This document shows positions 15,435-24,707 of a stretch of 64,000 nucleotides of DNA, in pieces; within the stretch, counting starts at the first letter, position 1, and each line of letters starts with the position of its first letter. Below the pieces are notes generated by a model. It had not been told where the DNA came from. It saw only the letters and a program-made list of their open reading frames with translations, and made no database searches. The DNA is from Bacteroidaceae bacterium (GTDB taxonomy: Bacteria; Bacteroidota; Bacteroidia; Bacteroidales; Bacteroidaceae). The stretch is taken from contig JAFQBB010000019.1 in the NCBI GenBank assembly GCA_017416805.1, forward strand, positions 34,642 to 98,641, in the 5' to 3' direction. A program made the translations under genes and the position numbers.

Positions 15435-17846
15435 TTACTTCATGATTGTCTCCACCGGCCTTTCCTTGGCCGCACGCCAGCTCTGTACGGTGACGGTGAG
15501 GCAGACGACAATCGCCACGATGAGGAAGGCCACGCCGAAGAGCCACCAGTGCATGGGGGTGCGGTAGGCGAACGACTCTATCCACCTATTATATAAGGTA
15601 TAAGCCACGGGGGCGGCCAGAATGAAACAGACCATGAGCGTGCGGAGGTACTGCATGTTGAACATCACGAGGATGCCGCGTGTGGTAGCACCGAACACTT
15701 TGCGGATGCCAATCTCCTTACGCTTGGCGCGTGTCTCGAAAAGGACAAGGCCGAAGACTCCGATGAGGGGAATGAGGAGGGAGACTATCGCGCCGACAAG
15801 AAGGAGTTTCAATTGTTTCATTTCGTTGGCATAAGCCTGACCGAGCACATCATCAGGCTTGCAATAAGTCAATTTACACTGTCCTTCAGAGATTTTCTGA
15901 TTTTGCTCGTCAATAAAGCGGATAGCCTCATCAACTTTGCTGGGAGAGGCCACACGCACAACAAAGTTAGAGCCCTGACCTCCACCAGAACAAATGGCCA
16001 TGGGAGAGATTTCATTGCGGAGACTCTTGTGGTGGATATTCTCCATAAAGCCGACAATTTCATGATTTCCTACAACATCGTGCAGCTTCAAACCAAATTG
16101 TTGGCGGGCCGCTTCGTTGAAGATTGCCACATCCTTGTCTTCGTCTTCGGCACGGAAGTTGCGTCCTTCTGTCACTTTGATTCCAACCGTAGTCAGAAAG
16201 TTGTACCCTGAATATTCCGCATTGAATGCTATATTTCGGCCATTGTGCTCACGTCCCCATCCCTGAAATTGGTCTTGCCCTAAAACTGCGCTTGACCACG
16301 ACACTTCACTGATAGCAGGAGAGCTCTTTATCGCCTGCATCATGGGGTCAAGGTAATTGAACCATTTGAACCGATGCGTCTTTATCAGATAGTCTTCGGA
16401 GACTTCTACATAAACCACCAAATCGCGGTCGTACCCTACGGAGGAGGTGCGTATATAATAATGTTGGGCAGAAAAGAGAAGTAACACCAACAGGATGACC
16501 AAAGAGACCGTAAACTGAAACGCAATCAGCACACGACGGAACATCTGACCGGCGGGCGAAAGGGCAAAGTTCCCGTTTATCACCAAAGCAGGCTTGCGTG
16601 TGGTCAGATACCAGGCAGGATAGCAACCGGCCACAACAGGAAGCAGCATCATCAAAGCGAGCATTATCAGAAGCGTCTCGCCATTCTTGGCAAAAGCAAG
16701 GTCACACTTCAGCAAGTCGTTCAAGAATCCCAAGTGAATGATGACATTCATCAAAAGCATCGATAAAGTGATTGCCATCAAGGTGTTGAAGACTGCTGTT
16801 TTCAACATCTTCCACCTAAGCGAAGCCGACTTTGCCCCAAGGATACGCCGCACATTGACCTCCTTTATCTGATAAGGCACCATGGCCATCGCAAAATTGA
16901 CATAATTGATGGCGGCAATCACTATCACCAACAATGCCACCAAAGTCAAGGCCCACACCAAAGTCTCATTCCCATTGCGCTTGCCAAAAAACATATCTTC
17001 AAATCTGTCATCCTTATGATGCTCGTTCTGAATGAAATAAACATCATGCAAAGGGATGAACGTAAAATGGGAGGCAGTTTCCCTCAAAAGAGTGCTGTTT
17101 GCCAAAAGTTCCTCCGAGATGGCCTCACTTTCCGCTCCTTCGCGCAATTTGACAAACAGACAATGATTCCAACTCCCCTCATCTTTCCATAGTTCATCCT
17201 GCTGTTGTTCGCTCAAGCATCGGTACACTTCGTTTTCCATGTGGCTGTTGGTGGGAAAGTCCCTGTAAACCGCACCAACGTTCACTTCCGTATAGTGCTT
17301 GTCCCATAGTCCTTTCACCCGACATTGCCGGCCGACATAAGAGTCTGCTTCGCCGAAGAGTTTTTTGGCCAAACTCGAAGAGATGAATACATTGTGCGAA
17401 TCGCGAAAAGCGGCCGTATCACCCTCGAGAAGGTCAAACGAGAATACATTGAACAGTTCAGGTGTGGAGTAACGGATGTTTGCCATCAAGGGTTCAGCGC
17501 CTTCATTCTCCACAGGGATAAATTCCTTTTCTCCATCCAGGTAATATATCCCTGCATGGCTTTCAAACTGTTGGCTGCTTTTGACAATCTCCTCCATGAA
17601 AGAGGCAATGTAGGTGTCTTGTTCATCCCTTATCCCAAATTCCTTGAATGCTTCATCAAACTTCTTATTCCGATGAAACACCTGACACACCCTGTCCGCA
17701 TCCTTGTGGAAGCGGTCAAAGGTGACGTGCCACATCACTTCTGCCATCAGCACGTAGAAGATGACGAATGCCAGACTGAGGCCCAACAGATTGAGCCAGA
17801 AGGCCGCACCGCGTGCGGCGAAGAGGTTTTTCAAATAATCTTTCAT
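15435..17846 (-). CDS. ABC transporter permease of the MacB/FtsX type
   Basis: An 803-residue inner-membrane protein. After an N-terminal span (residues 15-37), a large periplasmic MacB_PCD domain follows (40-280), then three spans (about 295-315, 345-365, 395-415). A second half repeats the pattern, with a span near 435-460, a second periplasmic domain and three C-terminal spans (about 680, 730, 770). The segment RKEIGIRKVFGATTRGIL before the last spans is typical of FtsX. Such 800-residue duplicated permeases are numerous in Bacteroidetes and normally work with a MacB-like ATPase, which is not next to this gene. Substrate (peptide, lipoprotein or mechanotransmission) is unknown. Confidence 0.88.
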   Translation of the reverse strand: MKDYLKNLFAARGAAFWLNLLGLSLAFVIFYVLMAEVMWHVTFDRFHKDADRVCQVFHRNKKFDEAFKEFGIRDEQDTYIASFMEEIVKSSQQFESHAGIYYLDGEKEFIPVENEGAEPLMANIRYSTPELFNVFSFDLLEGDTAAFRDSHNVFISSSLAKKLFGEADSYVGRQCRVKGLWDKHYTEVNVGAVYRDFPTNSHMENEVYRCLSEQQQDELWKDEGSWNHCLFVKLREGAESEAISEELLANSTLLRETASHFTFIPLHDVYFIQNEHHKDDRFEDMFFGKRNGNETLVWALTLVALLVIVIAAINYVNFAMAMVPYQIKEVNVRRILGAKSASLRWKMLKTAVFNTLMAITLSMLLMNVIIHLGFLNDLLKCDLAFAKNGETLLIMLALMMLLPVVAGCYPAWYLTTRKPALVINGNFALSPAGQMFRRVLIAFQFTVSLVILLVLLLFSAQHYYIRTSSVGYDRDLVVYVEVSEDYLIKTHRFKWFNYLDPMMQAIKSSPAISEVSWSSAVLGQDQFQGWGREHNGRNIAFNAEYSGYNFLTTVGIKVTEGRNFRAEDEDKDVAIFNEAARQQFGLKLHDVVGNHEIVGFMENIHHKSLRNEISPMAICSGGGQGSNFVVRVASPSKVDEAIRFIDEQNQKISEGQCKLTYCKPDDVLGQAYANEMKQLKLLLVGAIVSLLIPLIGVFGLVLFETRAKRKEIGIRKVFGATTRGILVMFNMQYLRTLMVCFILAAPVAYTLYNRWIESFAYRTPMHWWLFGVAFLIVAIVVCLTVTVQSWRAAKERPVETIMK

Positions 17847-17960
17847 AAATTTGGTATGTTTTAAAGTCCTTTTTTCTATTGCTTCACTCTCTTTTTGGTT
17901 TTGCCTAAGGGAAAAGTTGGTTTGCCTTGCTCTTTTTCCGTTTTGCCTTTAGTCAAAAGT

Positions 17961-18042
17961 TTAATCATCGACGATAACTATGTAATCATCGTCGATAACT
18001 ATATAAACATCGTCGATAATCATGTAATCATCGACGATGATT
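17961..18042. repeat. Four-palindrome array 2 (CATCGWCGAT core x4, 21-bp period)
   Basis: Palindrome cores CATCGACGAT or CATCGTCGAT are centred at 17971, 17992, 18013 and 18034, exactly 21 bp apart. With an 11-bp unit the spacers are all 10 bp. The last copy extends to a perfect 17-bp palindrome (18026-18042). The array lies in the 550-bp gap between the divergent permease and porP genes. The gap also holds a possible porP promoter (TATTTTTG 18280-18287) and nothing else I can support. Confidence 0.9.
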
Positions 18043-18279
18043 AAAGTTTTCGCATTAGTCAGACAAGTTTTTGCTGGTGTCAAACCGATTTCTCTCCGTA
18101 GCATATTCATTTTTTCTTTTCTAAAGAATGGAAACGTCCCCATGAAAAGAGGAAGAAACCCTTCATTTCTACTCCACAAAATTAGGATTCCGAATAATTA
18201 CCTCCAAGAAAAAATCGAAAAATCGTCTTTTTGAGAGTAAAAGTGTCCAAAAATTGGACACGGGTTTTCAGGAAATGTG

Positions 18280-18287
18280 TATTTTTG
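18280..18287 (+). promoter_or_regulatory. Probable -7 box of the porP-gldKLMN operon
   Basis: TATTTTTG fits TAnnTTTG. The nearest -33 candidate is TTGG at 18254-18257, with a rather long 22-bp gap. The expected leader is about 100 nt. Confidence 0.45.
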
Positions 18288-18395
18288 CACAAAACAGCCT
18301 TCAGGAGGATTTTTATGAATGGTTAGCACCTATCTTTTTTGTAATCATCCACATTAAAGAAAAATAAATTGCGTTTTTTTCCGTTTATGCAGTTA

Positions 18396-19349
18396 ATGAA
18401 CACTAAAAAATATCTGTTGGTCTGGTTGTTTTTGTTGGTCGGATGGCAAGCAAAAGCACAGTTTGATGCCCATTTCAGTCATTACTGGGCATTGCAACCT
18501 TATTTTAATCCGGCAGGTATAGGAACCGTAAAAAAACTGAATATCAACGGAACCTATAGTTCACAACTGACAGGTTTTACCCGCCATGCGAAAAGTATGT
18601 TCTTTTCGGCAGATATGCCTCTCACATTCATAAACGACCACCACAATGCCGGATTGGGATTGTTCAGCGAAAGCATCGGTCTATTTACCAACCAACGTTT
18701 GTTTGGCCAATACGCTTTTCGCACCAAATTATGGGGAGGACAAATATCCGGAGGTATCAGCATCGGTTTATTAAGCGAGAAGTTCGACGGCAGTAAGGTT
18801 GATTTTGGCGAAGCGGAAGGTTCAGAAAAGAACGACCCGGCTTTCCCTACTTCCGAAGTCGAGGGAACCGCTTTCGATTTGGGATTTGGCTTGCATTATA
18901 TGCACCCCCTGTTTTGGATTGGAGTGTCCGCTTCTCACCTTACTTCACCTGAGATTCTTTTGGGTGAAACCAATGAATTTCAGATAAGTCCAACTTATTA
19001 TTTAATGGGAGGATGCAATATTCCACTAAAAAATCCGTTACTTTCCATACAGCCCTCTGTCATGATGCAATCGGACGGAGTGGGTTTCCGCTCTGACATA
19101 ACAGGACGGTTTACTTACACACACGATGAAAAGAGCTACTATGCAGGTATAGGGTATAGCCCCACCATTTCGTGTACATTTTTAATCGGAGCATTCTTTC
19201 AGGGCATTAATTTCGGATATGCCTACGAACTGTTCACGAGCGAAATTGGAGCAGCAAACGGAAATCACAGTCTGTTCATCGGCTATCAGATGGACCTGGA
19301 TTTCTTCAAAAAAGGAAAAAACAAGCATAAAAGTATAAGGATATTGTAA
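18396..19349 (+). CDS. PorP/SprF family type IX secretion membrane protein
   Basis: A 317-residue outer-membrane protein with signal peptide (NTKKYLLVWLFLLVGWQAKA, then QFDAHFSHYW). The opening FSHYWALQPYFNPAGIGT is the PorP/SprF signature (Q/Y-x-x-P-x-x-x-NPA). The rest alternates barrel-like strands and Gly-rich turns and ends with a basic tail. PorP/SprF proteins connect the GldK/N ring or PorE to the outer membrane. The ATG at 18396 was chosen because it starts the signal peptide; ATGs at 18369 and 18387 are in frame. It is 12 bp upstream of gldK, so it heads the T9SS core operon. Confidence 0.85.
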   Translation: MNTKKYLLVWLFLLVGWQAKAQFDAHFSHYWALQPYFNPAGIGTVKKLNINGTYSSQLTGFTRHAKSMFFSADMPLTFINDHHNAGLGLFSESIGLFTNQRLFGQYAFRTKLWGGQISGGISIGLLSEKFDGSKVDFGEAEGSEKNDPAFPTSEVEGTAFDLGFGLHYMHPLFWIGVSASHLTSPEILLGETNEFQISPTYYLMGGCNIPLKNPLLSIQPSVMMQSDGVGFRSDITGRFTYTHDEKSYYAGIGYSPTISCTFLIGAFFQGINFGYAYELFTSEIGAANGNHSLFIGYQMDLDFFKKGKNKHKSIRIL

Positions 19350-19361
19350 CGAAATATCAGC

Positions 19362-20798
19362 ATGAAGAGAAAATTCTTATTTTTAGGTTTACTTGCCACT
19401 GTGCTACTCACCGGATGTATGGGAGGCGGCAAAAATGCCATGGCATCAGGCGGCGAATTGACAGGTATCAATGGGACAAGCCTCAGCGAACCGGCGCCCT
19501 ATGGAATGGTACTGATTGAACGCGGTTCTTTGAAAATAGGATCCGAAGAAACTGATAGCCTTTGGGGCACAAGCATTCCTTCGCGGGAGATATCGGTCGA
19601 TGCATTCTGGATGGACGACACAGAAGTTACCAATGCTGAATACCGGCAATTTGTATTTTGGGTACGCGATTCCATCATCCGCGAACGTTTGGCCGACCCC
19701 GCTTATGGAGGTGACGAAACATACAAGATAGAAGAAGACGAATATGGTGAACCTGTCACTCCACACCTCAACTGGAAGAAGAAAATTCCTTGGAAGAAAC
19801 CAACGGAAGATGAAGAACGCGCCATACAGAGTGTTTATAAACGGCATCCCATTGACGGCACTTACATGTTGGACGCCAGCCAAATGAACTACCGCTACGA
19901 AGTATTTGATTATGTGCAGGCTGCATTGAGACGAAATCGCTTGAATCCGGCAGAACGTAATCGGAATACGGATATTGCGGTCAACCCCGATGAAGTTGTA
20001 ATGATATCAAAAGATACCGCCTACATCGATGATGAAGGACGAATTGTAAGAGAAACTATCACCCGCCCATTAAGCGGATTGCATGATTTCTTGAATACAT
20101 ACATTATTAATATATATCCTGATACAACATGTTGGGTGAACGATTTCCAGAACGTGAATAATGAAACCTACATGAGATTGTATTTTAGCCATCCAAACTA
20201 CAGCAATTACCCGGTAGTAGGGGTAAGTTGGGAACAAGCAAATGCTTTCTGTGTATGGCGTACCCAGTTCCTTCTAAAAGGACTTGGAAAGGCCGCACAA
20301 TATGTACAACGCTACCGTCTGCCGACCGAAGTGGAATGGGAATATGCGGCTCGTGGCAAAGAAGGAAATCCTTTCCCCTGGACACAAAAGGAATCAAAAA
20401 GCGAAGACGGATGCTTCTTTGCCAATTTCAAACCCGATCGTGGTAACTACACTAAAGACGGAAACCTTATCACATCAAAAGTCGGAACATACGATGCCAA
20501 TTCCAATGGCTTGTATGACATGGCAGGAAATGTAGCAGAGTGGACCTCAACAGTTTATACAGAAGCAGGTGTACTCTCTATGGGAGATATAAACCCTAAT
20601 ATCGAATACAACGCGGCTAAGGAAGATCCCTATGCCATGAAGAAAAAAAGTGTGCGAGGAGGTTCGTGGAAAGACCCCGAAACTTTCATCCGTTCTGCTT
20701 GGCGAACTTATGAATATCAGAACGAAACCCGTTCATACATTGGTTTCCGTTGCGTACGTACACAAGTCTCAAACAGTAACAAAAAACAGAAAAGATAA
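19362..20798 (+). CDS. gldK: Type IX secretion lipoprotein GldK
   Basis: A 478-residue outer-membrane lipoprotein: signal with lipobox LLTGC (Cys19), then a formylglycine-generating-enzyme/sulfatase-modifying fold. The FGE-like signatures MVLIERGSLKIGS, DDTEVTNAEYRQFV, VVGVSWEQANAFCVWR, RLPTEVEWEYAARG, MAGNVAEWTST and VRGGSWKD appear in order. The catalytic Cys pair of true FGE is not conserved in GldK, which forms a periplasmic ring with GldN in T9SS. A long insert (residues about 100-260) separates the first two FGE motifs, as in other GldK/PorK proteins. It is followed by a 134-bp gap before gldL. Confidence 0.93.
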   Translation: MKRKFLFLGLLATVLLTGCMGGGKNAMASGGELTGINGTSLSEPAPYGMVLIERGSLKIGSEETDSLWGTSIPSREISVDAFWMDDTEVTNAEYRQFVFWVRDSIIRERLADPAYGGDETYKIEEDEYGEPVTPHLNWKKKIPWKKPTEDEERAIQSVYKRHPIDGTYMLDASQMNYRYEVFDYVQAALRRNRLNPAERNRNTDIAVNPDEVVMISKDTAYIDDEGRIVRETITRPLSGLHDFLNTYIINIYPDTTCWVNDFQNVNNETYMRLYFSHPNYSNYPVVGVSWEQANAFCVWRTQFLLKGLGKAAQYVQRYRLPTEVEWEYAARGKEGNPFPWTQKESKSEDGCFFANFKPDRGNYTKDGNLITSKVGTYDANSNGLYDMAGNVAEWTSTVYTEAGVLSMGDINPNIEYNAAKEDPYAMKKKSVRGGSWKDPETFIRSAWRTYEYQNETRSYIGFRCVRTQVSNSNKKQKR

Positions 20799-20932
20799 CG
20801 GCAAGTACAAGGTACAATTTACAAGGTACAATTTGCCATGTGGATTGATAGCTTGAATTGTTTGTACATGTGAATTATAACTTAAAGAAAAATAGGATTG
20901 TACATTGTACATGATAAATTGTAAATGAAATT
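20799..20932. repeat. Short direct repeats between gldK and gldL
   Basis: The 14-mer ACAAGGTACAATTT is present twice in tandem (about 20813-20842), and TTGTACATTGTACATG follows near 20898. The same vocabulary (TGGTAAATTGTACATGAAAT) recurs before the gene at 54748. It is simple intergenic repeat sequence and no promoter is evident. Confidence 0.6.
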
Positions 20933-21784
20933 ATGGGAATCAAGGAATTGAACATATTAGCTAAGATACAGCGATGGCTCAATAGCGTAAATGGAAAGAC
21001 TTTTATGAACTATGCATACAGTTGGGGTGCTGCTGTAGTGGTATTAGGAGCCTTATTCAAAATTACACACTTGCCAGGAAGCAACCTTATGCTTTTCATT
21101 GGTATGGGCACCGAGGTCCTCGTATTCTTTATCTCCGGTTTCGACCGTCCCTTCGATGTTGGCCTGCAACGCGAAATAGCCGAAGCTGAAGCATCTGAAC
21201 AGACAACAACAGTTGCAGCCGGAGGAACTGCTGCCCCTGTTATTGTAGGCGGTGGCAGTGGAGTTATTGGTGGAGGTACGGTAGTTATTGCCGGTGGCGG
21301 TCCTGCCGTAATTGGTGGCGGCTATGCAGGTAATGCAAGTGCTACTGTTGACGAAACCGTGCCTCAAAATGAAACACCTGTAGCAGTTAGCGGCACCGGC
21401 GCCCCCGTAGTCCTTGGTGGTGGCGGCGGTTATGTAGGAGGCCCTGTTGGCGGACAACCTTTCACCACCGAAATGGAAGAGGCTACCGCCAAGTATGTAG
21501 AGCAATTGCAGAAACTGACAGAAACTTTGGCAAAAGTCTCTAAACAAGCAGAACTGATGACTGGTGAAACTGAAGAAATGGCTGTAATGAACCGCAACAT
21601 CACCGGCATTAACGCCATGTACGAATTACAGTTCCGCACCGTCAGCGCACAGATGGCAACCATTGACCAAATAAACGAGGAAAATCGCAAGATGGTGAAA
21701 CGCATAGAGGAACTGAATGCGGTCTATACCCGTATGCTTGAAGCAATGACTACCAATATGAATATGAATTTGAATAAGCAATAA
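20933..21784 (+). CDS. gldL: Type IX secretion / gliding motor protein GldL with a Gly-rich insert
   Basis: A 283-residue inner-membrane protein. GldL forms the pentameric stator of the proton-driven GldLM motor that powers T9SS. Two transmembrane helices are at residues about 27-45 and 51-69. The conserved membrane acidic residue is Glu61 (GMGTEVLVFF), with KITHLPG between the helices. A cytoplasmic coiled-coil tail follows (178-283). Between them residues 94-177 form a Gly/Ala/Val-rich low-complexity segment (for example VIVGGGSGVIGGG) of about 80 residues, longer than in the GldL proteins I remember. The gene is followed by gldM after 94 bp. Confidence 0.92.
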   Translation: MGIKELNILAKIQRWLNSVNGKTFMNYAYSWGAAVVVLGALFKITHLPGSNLMLFIGMGTEVLVFFISGFDRPFDVGLQREIAEAEASEQTTTVAAGGTAAPVIVGGGSGVIGGGTVVIAGGGPAVIGGGYAGNASATVDETVPQNETPVAVSGTGAPVVLGGGGGYVGGPVGGQPFTTEMEEATAKYVEQLQKLTETLAKVSKQAELMTGETEEMAVMNRNITGINAMYELQFRTVSAQMATIDQINEENRKMVKRIEELNAVYTRMLEAMTTNMNMNLNKQ

Positions 21785-21878
21785 TTCCGTTGAGAGGATA
21801 CTGGCTAACGAGCACAAAGCCATGCGGCTCAAATACCTCGTTAACCTGTCAACTTGTCAACTTGTCAACTCAAAAACT

Positions 21879-23447
21879 ATGGCAGGAAACAATCATGGCG
21901 AAAGTCCACGCCAAAAAATGATAAATCTGATGTACTTGGTGTTGTTGGCCATGCTGGCACTCAATGTTTCATCAGATGTACTACAAGGGTTTTCGTTGGT
22001 AGATGAAAGCCTGAACCGCTCCACGGCTAATGCCACCATGCAAAACCAAGCTATCTATCGCGACTTTGCCGACTATATGGAAAAGAATCCCGAAAAAGCA
22101 GGCGAATGGAACGAACGGGCTCTCTACGTCAAAAGTATTTCTGATTCACTTTATAATCTGGCCGAGGATTTGAAATGGCGTATTGTACGTACGTCCGATG
22201 GCGATGATGCGGATATAGCAAATATAGAAAATAAAGAGGACCTGGAAGCCGCCACAACCGTAATGTTAGCCCCCATCAGTGGTAAAGGCGAAGATTTGTA
22301 CAATGCTATCAACAACTACCGTGAGGCAATCCTACAAATGGTGACCGACACCGTACAACGCCGCATCATCAGTGACAACCTCAGCACTGAAGTCCCCCAA
22401 AGCGGCCTTTTGTTAGGCAAGAACTGGCAAGAATATATGTTCGAGAATACCCCCGTAGTGGCGGCCGTCACACTGCTTACCAAATTGCAAAGCGACGTAC
22501 GTTATGCAGAAGGCGAAGTATTACACACTTTAAAGAACAACATAGATGTAGGTGACTTGCGTGTAAACCAGATTGACGCTTTTGTCATTCCCAATTCACA
22601 AAGTGTAGTACGAGGCAGTAAATTCAGTGCACGCATCATTCTTGCAGCTGTCGATTCAACCCAACGTCCTGACATCTATATCGGAGGCAAGCCTTTCAAT
22701 AACGAAACCGGAATTTACGAAGCCATTTGCAACTCCACAGGTGATTACACACTGGATGGCTACATGGAATTGGTGCAAGGCAATGGCGAAGTACTCCGCC
22801 GCGACTTTTCGCAGAAATATACCGTAGTCGAACCCTCTGCTACAGTTTCGGCGACATTGATGAACGTTCTTTATGCAGGATATGAAAACCCTATCAGTAT
22901 TTCCGTGCCAGGGATTCCCAACAACCGTATCCGCGCTACCATGTCAAATGGAACACTGACCCCCATGGCCGGAGGTTTCATTGCCCGTCCTAACGAAATT
23001 GGCAAAGATGCAGAAATCACTGTTTCCGCCGAGGTTGAAGGACGTACTCAAGTGATGGCAAAACATACCTTCCGCGTACGCCAACTACCTGACCCCATGC
23101 CTTTCATTGAATACACAGACCAAGACGGCAACGTCAAACGTTACCGTGGTGGAGGTGCCCCTCTATTGAAAGGACAACTGTTGCAATCTGAAGGAATCGT
23201 TGCAGCTATCGATGACGGGTTGCTCAACATTGGTTTCCGCGTCATCAGTTTCGAGACTCTATTCTTCGACAACATGGGAAATGCCGTACCTGAAGTAAGT
23301 GAAGGCTCTAAGTTCTCTGCACGTCAGAAGGATCTTTTCCGCCGTCTTTCTCGTGGTAAACGCTTTTTCATTACAGGGGTAAAGGCCGTAGGACCTGATG
23401 GCATTGAACGACAACTTCCTGCTGCATTGGAAGTAAAAGTACAATAA
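21879..23447 (+). CDS. gldM: Type IX secretion / gliding motor protein GldM
   Basis: A 522-residue inner-membrane protein with one N-terminal span (MINLMYLVLLAMLALNVSS, residues 14-32) and a long periplasmic part of four stacked domains that reach the GldK/N ring. The basic residue just before the span (Arg11 in SPRQKM) matches the Arg that pairs with the GldL glutamate in proton transfer. The start at 21879 (MAGNNHGESPRQKM) was chosen because homologues begin MAGxx and because the upstream ATG at 21822 runs through a CTTGTCAA short repeat. It is 39 bp from gldN. Confidence 0.94.
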   Translation: MAGNNHGESPRQKMINLMYLVLLAMLALNVSSDVLQGFSLVDESLNRSTANATMQNQAIYRDFADYMEKNPEKAGEWNERALYVKSISDSLYNLAEDLKWRIVRTSDGDDADIANIENKEDLEAATTVMLAPISGKGEDLYNAINNYREAILQMVTDTVQRRIISDNLSTEVPQSGLLLGKNWQEYMFENTPVVAAVTLLTKLQSDVRYAEGEVLHTLKNNIDVGDLRVNQIDAFVIPNSQSVVRGSKFSARIILAAVDSTQRPDIYIGGKPFNNETGIYEAICNSTGDYTLDGYMELVQGNGEVLRRDFSQKYTVVEPSATVSATLMNVLYAGYENPISISVPGIPNNRIRATMSNGTLTPMAGGFIARPNEIGKDAEITVSAEVEGRTQVMAKHTFRVRQLPDPMPFIEYTDQDGNVKRYRGGGAPLLKGQLLQSEGIVAAIDDGLLNIGFRVISFETLFFDNMGNAVPEVSEGSKFSARQKDLFRRLSRGKRFFITGVKAVGPDGIERQLPAALEVKVQ

Positions 23448-23486
23448 AAGGGGTTCAACTCTTAAAAAAAGAAAATACATCATAAT

Positions 23487-24521
23487 ATGAAACGATTATT
23501 ATTCATAGTTTTTGCAGTTTGCCTGACCATGCAAATGGTAGCGCAACCGGCACGTCGCAGAAATCAGGCCAAGGAAACCGACAAGAAAGAAAACTCTTCC
23601 GTCGCCTTATCCGAGCGTGCCAAAATCCAGTATAATGTTACTACGACCATACCAGAAGAGGTTGTATGGAAACGCGATATTTATCGTACAGTAGATTTGG
23701 AAAAGGAGCAGAATGCTGTACTTTATTATCCTGTAGAGCCTATCGGCAAACAGATGAACCTTTTCACATTACTTTTTAAACTTTTGCTCAATAATGAGAT
23801 TCCTGCATATGAATATCGTCTCGACGGCACTGAGCAACTCACTGCCGATAGCAAAGTTAAGGTACAAGATGTGCTTGACCGCTTTCATGTGCTCTATGAA
23901 GAGAAAGATGGAAAGTTTACCGTAGAAAACAGTGATATCCCTTCGTCAGAGGTCTTGAGCTATTATATCAAAGAAAGTTCTTTTTATGACCAACGTACAG
24001 CAACCTATCAGACGCGTATCACAGCTCTTTGTCCTGTATTGCATCGCGATGACGGATTTTCCGAGCAAGCAACCAAATACCCCATGTTTTGGGTCAACTA
24101 CGATGAAGTCAGCCGCTATTTGGAACGCATGGAAGTAATGACAAGCAGTTACAACAACGTCTCCAACATGAGCATCAACGATTTCTTTATCACCCATCGT
24201 TACAAGGGCGAAATCTACAAGACAACCAACTTACGAAATCTGACTTTAGCCCAATATTGCAAGACTGATAGCGCCTTGACGAAAGAACAAGAACGTATCG
24301 AGCAACAACTCCAAAGCTTTGAACGTAATCTGTGGGAGGCTCCAAAAGTTGAAGAGCCTGTTGACACAACGACAATAGATAAAGAAAAAGAGAAGTCAAA
24401 AAAATCATCGCGCCGCGCAAACCGTGACAAGGATAAGGAAGAAAAAGTAGAAAAGAAAAAAGAGCGCAAATCTTCAAGCCCATCAGCTCCGCGCATTTCC
24501 GTACGAAGACAGCGCAGATAA
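23487..24521 (+). CDS. gldN: Type IX secretion periplasmic protein GldN
   Basis: A 344-residue secreted protein: signal peptide KRLLFIVFAVCLTMQMVAQ, then the GldN domain with VVWKRDIYRTVDLEKEQNAVLYYPVEP. It forms the ring with GldK. The C-terminal 60 residues (after about 285) are Lys/Glu/Arg/Ser-rich low-complexity sequence, a disordered basic tail. Last gene of the porP-gldKLMN operon. Confidence 0.93.
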   Translation: MKRLLFIVFAVCLTMQMVAQPARRRNQAKETDKKENSSVALSERAKIQYNVTTTIPEEVVWKRDIYRTVDLEKEQNAVLYYPVEPIGKQMNLFTLLFKLLLNNEIPAYEYRLDGTEQLTADSKVKVQDVLDRFHVLYEEKDGKFTVENSDIPSSEVLSYYIKESSFYDQRTATYQTRITALCPVLHRDDGFSEQATKYPMFWVNYDEVSRYLERMEVMTSSYNNVSNMSINDFFITHRYKGEIYKTTNLRNLTLAQYCKTDSALTKEQERIEQQLQSFERNLWEAPKVEEPVDTTTIDKEKEKSKKSSRRANRDKDKEEKVEKKKERKSSSPSAPRISVRRQRR

Positions 24522-24540
24522 AATCTTTTTTCATAAAAAG

Positions 24541-24572
24541 TTTGCGCGTATCAAAATTATGCGCTATCTTTG
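24541..24572 (+). promoter_or_regulatory. Promoter upstream of greA
   Basis: TTTG at 24541-24544, 20 bp, TATCTTTG at 24565-24572. Transcription should start near 24579, about 17 nt before the hairpin at 24596 and 130 nt before greA. Confidence 0.75.
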
Positions 24573-24595
24573 CAAAAGAAATATAGCAAAAGGGG

Positions 24596-24630
24596 TTCCG
24601 ACACGAACAATGTCGGAATTCTTTTTTGTT
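24596..24630 (+). terminator. Intrinsic terminator inside the greA leader
   Basis: TTCCGACA (24596-24603) pairs perfectly with TGTCGGAA (24611-24618) and is followed by TTCTTTTTTGTTTT. It lies between the greA promoter and the greA start. It could end the gldN transcript, attenuate greA, or produce a short leader RNA. Confidence 0.75.
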
Positions 24631-24707
24631 TTATCCAAGAGCCCGAAAAGAAGTATCAAGTAAGGCACCTTAAATTGAATAATAATAACATTTAAAGGAA
24701 ATAAGTT

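Noticed and set aside
17961-18179. Small minus-strand gene rich in Ile and Asp
   Set aside because: Its C-terminal half (IVIDDDYIVIVDD) is just the translation of the four-palindrome array.
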